Assembly (NCBI GenBank): GCA_024402755.1
Contig: JAKSTD010000001.1
Location: forward strand, 1 to 18,443
Length of the DNA stretch: 18,443 nucleotides
Direction: 5' to 3'
Source of the DNA: Alphaproteobacteria bacterium
GTDB taxonomy: Bacteria; Pseudomonadota; Alphaproteobacteria; Rs-D84
Part shown: positions 14,693 through 18,443 of the stretch, one piece after another
Layout: each line of letters starts with the position of its first letter
Position numbering within the stretch: the stretch's first letter is position 1
Made by a program: the position numbers and the translations under genes
The notes under the pieces: generated by a model
The model's database searches: none
What the model saw: only the letters and a program-made list of their open reading frames with translations
Told to the model about the DNA's origin: nothing

Positions 14693-17168
14693 AAAATTTA
14701 CTATGCGATTCAATAAATGCTTTCATATATTCAAAATCAAAATGTGTCATAATTTCTGATAAAGAAAATTTACGAGTATTATTCGGGAAAATAACAACAT
14801 TTATTAATTCTGGTTCCGCAGATGTACCGCGTAAAACGATATCCAAATCAGCATTCATTTCATTGTTCTTGATTTCAAACATACCAGATGCATCAACATG
14901 TTTCATTGATATAACAAATGGACGCAATGTTTTTATATCGCCGCTTTCATAAGTGCCAACCAGGTGCATTTTTTTTATATTTGTTATGCCACCGCTTAGT
15001 GCTTTGGATAAAAAGTATTCACTGTTTAATAAAGTTAACTGTTTCGCCGAAGCATAAAAATCATCAAACCCAAACCCATATAATTTTCCACCGTCAAAAG
15101 ATACATCAAATGTCCCATTTAAATTGTTAATAATGTCGTGGGCTATTTTTCCAGAGGTGTTTAATTTTATATCCGCGGTAATAGCAGTGTCAGAAATATT
15201 TAAAGGCATATTTAACGGCAATAATTTTTTGTCAAAAATAAATTTATTTAATTGAATATTTAATGCATATTTTGTGTTATGCCTTTTTATTTTTGTTAGC
15301 ATATTCCCGTGTTTTGAACCGCTGATGGAAAAAGTTTGTGTGTCGTCATGCAACGAATAGATAAAATTATTATACTTTTTATTATTGTAAATAATGCTAT
15401 CTGCTGATACAGCAACATTTGTGTTTAAATCAAATAAAATCATAACCGGAGATTGAGAAAAGAAAGAAGCTTCTTCAAAATTTTCCACAAAATATGGGTC
15501 AAGTAAATAATCTATGTCCAATACAGATGTTTTTAGTGTTAGCGATTTCGCAGTCGCAGAGCCAGTGAATTTTTGCTGGCCTATTTCAAGTGTTAAATTA
15601 GATATGTTTTCGTTTTTATAATTACCAGATAGTGTATAATGCAAATCGCGTAAAGATTGTAAATCTAGATTTCCCAGCCATGTTTTGAAATTCTGTCCAT
15701 GAATAATGAAAAAATCTTTTGATGTCGATAATTGCCATTGTTTGGAATCAGGAATGAACATCATAGAATCTTTGGTCCAAACAAAATCACCTTTTTCTTC
15801 GCGCATAAAATCTGGAATAAAGGGTAAATCAATCTTTGCCCAATTTAAAGATTTTGAATTAAGGCGCGTATAAGATACAGAAGGTTGATTATCTGTCAAA
15901 GTTAATATACCTTTCATATCAGGTGTGTCAAATTTTACATAACCATTTGCCCCCAGTAATCTTGCCATACCAATAACTGTGTTGAAGTTTTTAAATGGCT
16001 CTGGTGAATAAAGGTCTACTTCGAACTGATTTGGATTAATTTTTAATGTCCCTGATACTATTCCGCCATACGAGAAATTATCACATGTCCAATTTGTTGG
16101 GGTGCCATTGAAAAGACATGTACTGAGTGTGCCGAATTCTGGGACAGATACATGCAGATTGTGTCCACCGTCTTTGTCTATAGTTCCGCCATGGATTTGT
16201 AAATCATCTGCGATGATTGTGTCCACTTTCAATTCATTTTTTGAACCAACGGTGATAATTTTTACATGTTTGAAAGTATAATCTGAAAATTTTAAATCCC
16301 CATAAAAATCTAAATCAAAAGATATATCCTGGAAAACATCAGGGTCTTGGACAAAAAATGATAAATCATAATCAGCATTGTTTGATTTTAATTTTACTAT
16401 TTTATACCCATTGTTTTTGATGTCTATGGAACCTGTTATCCCATTTGCAGAGATGTTGGTAAATCTTACACCATAACTTCCGTCCCAGAACAAATCTGCG
16501 GTAATTGGGAATTGACCATTGATTTGAGGTTTTTCAAATTCAAACCAACGATTTATATCTTCGGCGATAATTTCAATATGTGCATCTGCTGTTCCGTTAT
16601 TAAATAATCTGCCAGACATATTCAGATAATTATTTTTGTTTTTTATTACAAATTTATTATCACGAGATTTGATTTCGTATTTGTGTTGGTCTGTGCGAAT
16701 AATTGCATCGATATCGTGTTTGGATAATTTTGCATCGATGATTGTATATTCTTTGTTAAGAAATTGTATGTTAGAATCCTTAACCGATATAGTGTTTTTT
16801 ATTTCAAATGGAGTCAATTTTTCAATAACAAGAGATGCACCAGAAACAGATATGTTGCTGGATATACGGGCATTTTTTAAATTAAATATGTCAAAAAAAG
16901 GTACCGAGAATTTACAAGATTCCACTGTTCCATTTGGTATTGTTATATTATGTGCTACAATAGTTGTTTTCCCAAGTAATGTGAAATTGATATCACCATG
17001 AATTTTAGCGGGAATACCAGTTTGTGATAAAATTACATTTTCTATCTTTGGTTTAAGAAAGTTTAAATTGATTAGTGGTGGAACTGTGACAACAGACAAT
17101 ACCAATATTGATAATGTAAATATTAAAAACCATACAATTTTATTTCTTGATGAATTTTTTGATGCCAT
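14691..17168 (-). CDS. AsmA-family envelope protein
   Basis: An 825-residue protein with an N-terminal transmembrane anchor (about 10-32, IVWFLIFTLSILVLSVV) followed by the AsmA opening pattern (PPLINLNFLKPKIENVI, then TGIPAKIHGDINFTLLGK). A long beta-rich periplasmic body leads to the AsmA-type C-terminal region (NNLNGTFDVSFDGGKLYGFGFDD at about 680-700). AsmA-like proteins bridge the periplasm and are implicated in moving phospholipids to the outer membrane and in its assembly. The start ATG at 17168 is chosen because AAGGAAAGAG lies before it. An in-frame ATG at 17192 directly follows a TATAAT and has no ribosome binding site. The gene is divergent from uvrB and convergent with aspS. Confidence 0.87.
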   Translation of the reverse strand: MASKNSSRNKIVWFLIFTLSILVLSVVTVPPLINLNFLKPKIENVILSQTGIPAKIHGDINFTLLGKTTIVAHNITIPNGTVESCKFSVPFFDIFNLKNARISSNISVSGASLVIEKLTPFEIKNTISVKDSNIQFLNKEYTIIDAKLSKHDIDAIIRTDQHKYEIKSRDNKFVIKNKNNYLNMSGRLFNNGTADAHIEIIAEDINRWFEFEKPQINGQFPITADLFWDGSYGVRFTNISANGITGSIDIKNNGYKIVKLKSNNADYDLSFFVQDPDVFQDISFDLDFYGDLKFSDYTFKHVKIITVGSKNELKVDTIIADDLQIHGGTIDKDGGHNLHVSVPEFGTLSTCLFNGTPTNWTCDNFSYGGIVSGTLKINPNQFEVDLYSPEPFKNFNTVIGMARLLGANGYVKFDTPDMKGILTLTDNQPSVSYTRLNSKSLNWAKIDLPFIPDFMREEKGDFVWTKDSMMFIPDSKQWQLSTSKDFFIIHGQNFKTWLGNLDLQSLRDLHYTLSGNYKNENISNLTLEIGQQKFTGSATAKSLTLKTSVLDIDYLLDPYFVENFEEASFFSQSPVMILFDLNTNVAVSADSIIYNNKKYNNFIYSLHDDTQTFSISGSKHGNMLTKIKRHNTKYALNIQLNKFIFDKKLLPLNMPLNISDTAITADIKLNTSGKIAHDIINNLNGTFDVSFDGGKLYGFGFDDFYASAKQLTLLNSEYFLSKALSGGITNIKKMHLVGTYESGDIKTLRPFVISMKHVDASGMFEIKNNEMNADLDIVLRGTSAEPELINVVIFPNNTRKFSLSEIMTHFDFEYMKAFIESHSKF

Positions 17169-17233
17169 GATTCTCTTTCCTTGTATTTTCATTATAATAG
17201 ATTATATTAGTATATGTGAATAAAAAAAATAAC

Positions 17234-18443
17234 ATGAAAAATATAAAAAGTGTTTTTTCTTTGGAATCTGATTACAAGCCGATGGGTGACCAGCCAACGG
17301 CCATAAACGAATTAGTCAAAGGTATAAATGATGGTAAAAAATCCCAGGTTTTACTGGGGGTGACCGGGTCTGGCAAGACATTTACAATGGCTAATGTTAT
17401 TGAAAAATTGTCGCGCCCCACCATGATTATGGCACCAAATAAAATATTGGCAGCGCAGTTATATACAGAAATGAAATCTTTTTTTCCGCATAATCATGTG
17501 GAATATTTTGTGTCTTTTTATGATTACTATCAACCAGAAGCGTATGTCCCAACAACCGATACATATATTGATAAAGATGCTTCTATTAATGAACAACTTG
17601 ACCGTATGCGACATTCCGCTACACGCGCAATGCTGGAAGAGCGCGATGTTATCGTTGTCTCGTCTGTGTCTTCTATTTATGGTATTGGTTCGCCAGAACA
17701 ATATTCTGAAATGAAATTGGTATTAAATGTTGGGGACAAAATATCTGAAAAAGATGTTATGCGCGCTCTGGTTGATATTCAATACAAACGAAATGATGTT
17801 GGGTTCGCACGTGGTGATTTTCGTGTGCGTGGTGATACACTGGATGTGTTCCCGTCACATTCACAAGACAGGGCATGGAAAATATCTTTCTTTGGTGATG
17901 AAATTGATGAAATATGGGAATTTGACACATTAACAGGTGGAAAATTACAAAAATTAGAAAGAATCACTGTTTATCCAAATACGCATTATGCAACACCTAT
18001 GCCGTCTGTGATTCAGGCGATTGGAAATATACGCAAAGATTTAGAAGAAAGATTAAAATATTTCCATGAAAATATGAAGTATGTCGAAGAACAAAGATTG
18101 CGTGAACGCGTTGGTTTTGATATAGAAATGATGGAATCAACAGGAACTTGTCGTGGTATTGAAAATTATTCAAGATATTTGACTGGACGACTTCCAGGAC
18201 AGCCACCACCAACATTATTTGAATATTTGCCAAAAGATGCAATTTTGTTTTTGGACGAAAGTCATGTGACTGTGCCACAAATTGGTGCAATGTCGCGCGG
18301 GGACAGGGCACGCAAAGAAACTTTGGCACAATATGGTTTCCGGCTTCCGTCGTGTGTGGATAATCGTCCATTGACTTTTGACGAGTGGGATAAACTGCGT
18401 CCACAAACAATATTTGTATCTGCAACACCGGCCGCATGGGAAT
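17234..18443 (+). CDS. uvrB: Excinuclease ABC subunit B, 3'-truncated by window edge
   Basis: UvrB is the damage-verifying helicase-like subunit of nucleotide excision repair, loaded by UvrA and partnered by UvrC. About 403 residues of the usual 660-700 are present and the frame is open at the window end. Walker A GVTGSGKT is at 42-49 and the DNA-clamping beta-hairpin region begins with [11 protein letters not shown] (96-106). Family stretches [17 protein letters not shown] (here [16 protein letters not shown]), [14 protein letters not shown] and FLDESHV follow in the expected order, ending in FVSATPA. The ATG at 17234 gives the normal N terminus; an in-frame GTG at 17216 would add six residues. 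Neither has a clear ribosome binding site, only A-rich sequence. Confidence 0.97.
   Translation, partial: MKNIKSVFSLESDYKPMGDQPTAINELVKGINDGKKSQVLLGVTGSGKTFTMANVIEKLSRPTMIMAPNKILAAQLYTEMKSFFPHNHVEYFVSFYDYYQPEAYVPTTDTYIDKDASINEQLDRMRHSATRAMLEERDVIVVSSVSSIYGIGSPEQYSEMKLVLNVGDKISEKDVMRALVDIQYKRNDVGFARGDFRVRGDTLDVFPSHSQDRAWKISFFGDEIDEIWEFDTLTGGKLQKLERITVYPNTHYATPMPSVIQAIGNIRKDLEERLKYFHENMKYVEEQRLRERVGFDIEMMESTGTCRGIENYSRYLTGRLPGQPPPTLFEYLPKDAILFLDESHVTVPQIGAMSRGDRARKETLAQYGFRLPSCVDNRPLTFDEWDKLRPQTIFVSATPAAWE

Noticed and set aside
17166..17192. ATG at 17192 as start of the AsmA-family gene
   Set aside because: It directly follows a TATAAT and has no ribosome binding site, while the ATG at 17168 has AAGGAAAG at good spacing.

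Overview
The window is an AT-rich, gene-dense stretch from a Gram-negative bacterium. It encodes lipid A enzymes, an AsmA-type envelope protein, a PagL-like outer-membrane protein and a type IVb pilus machine. The gene families, the AspRS type and the tRNAs with encoded CCA fit an AT-rich alphaproteobacterium of the reduced, host-associated or gut kind. That placement is inference from protein character, not a database match. All 15 genes whose stop codon is visible end in TAA.

Layout. (1) 2-2072: lpxK (5' end outside the window), lpxC and a small lipoprotein form one operon closed by a strong terminator. (2) 2137-6818: an extended -10 promoter, then pilO-pilP-pilQ-pilR of an R64-like type IVb (thin) pilus/type II secretion-like machine, then a terminator. 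(3) 6822-7391: a RusA-like Holliday-junction resolvase on the minus strand, sharing a divergent promoter region with gyrB. (4) 7485-11461: gyrB, a small unknown gene, a divergent HhH-GPD DNA glycosylase-like gene and ung, the last three overlapping as a base-excision-repair tail. (5) 11466-12041: a PagL-like gene on the minus strand. (6) 12110-12343: divergent tRNA-Thr(GGT) and tRNA-Met(CAT) genes with their own promoters. (7) 12325-12690: a repeat-rich, non-coding stretch with two long hairpins that each contain a copy of the tRNA-Met 3' end, then a GC-rich inverted-repeat element. (8) 12698-14692: promoter, a T-box-type leader and aspS. (9) 14691-17168: an AsmA-family gene on the minus strand. 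(10) 17234-18443: uvrB, cut by the window end.

The most notable item is the aspS leader. It has a perfect T-box motif inside a perfect antiterminator-type helix with a 7-nt bulge whose variable base (C) fits the G73 expected of tRNA-Asp. Upstream is a very short Stem I that can be drawn with a kink-turn and a GAC (Asp) triplet in its apical loop. Downstream, alternative pairings could hide or expose the aspS ribosome binding site. T-boxes are typical of Firmicutes and Actinobacteria, so a minimal, apparently translational Asp T-box in an LPS-making proteobacterium would be unusual. Other leads are C instead of U at T-loop position 55 in both tRNAs, a hairpin repeat built on the tRNA-Met tail, a RusA-like nuclease outside any phage context, and an HhH-GPD glycosylase relative overlapping ung.
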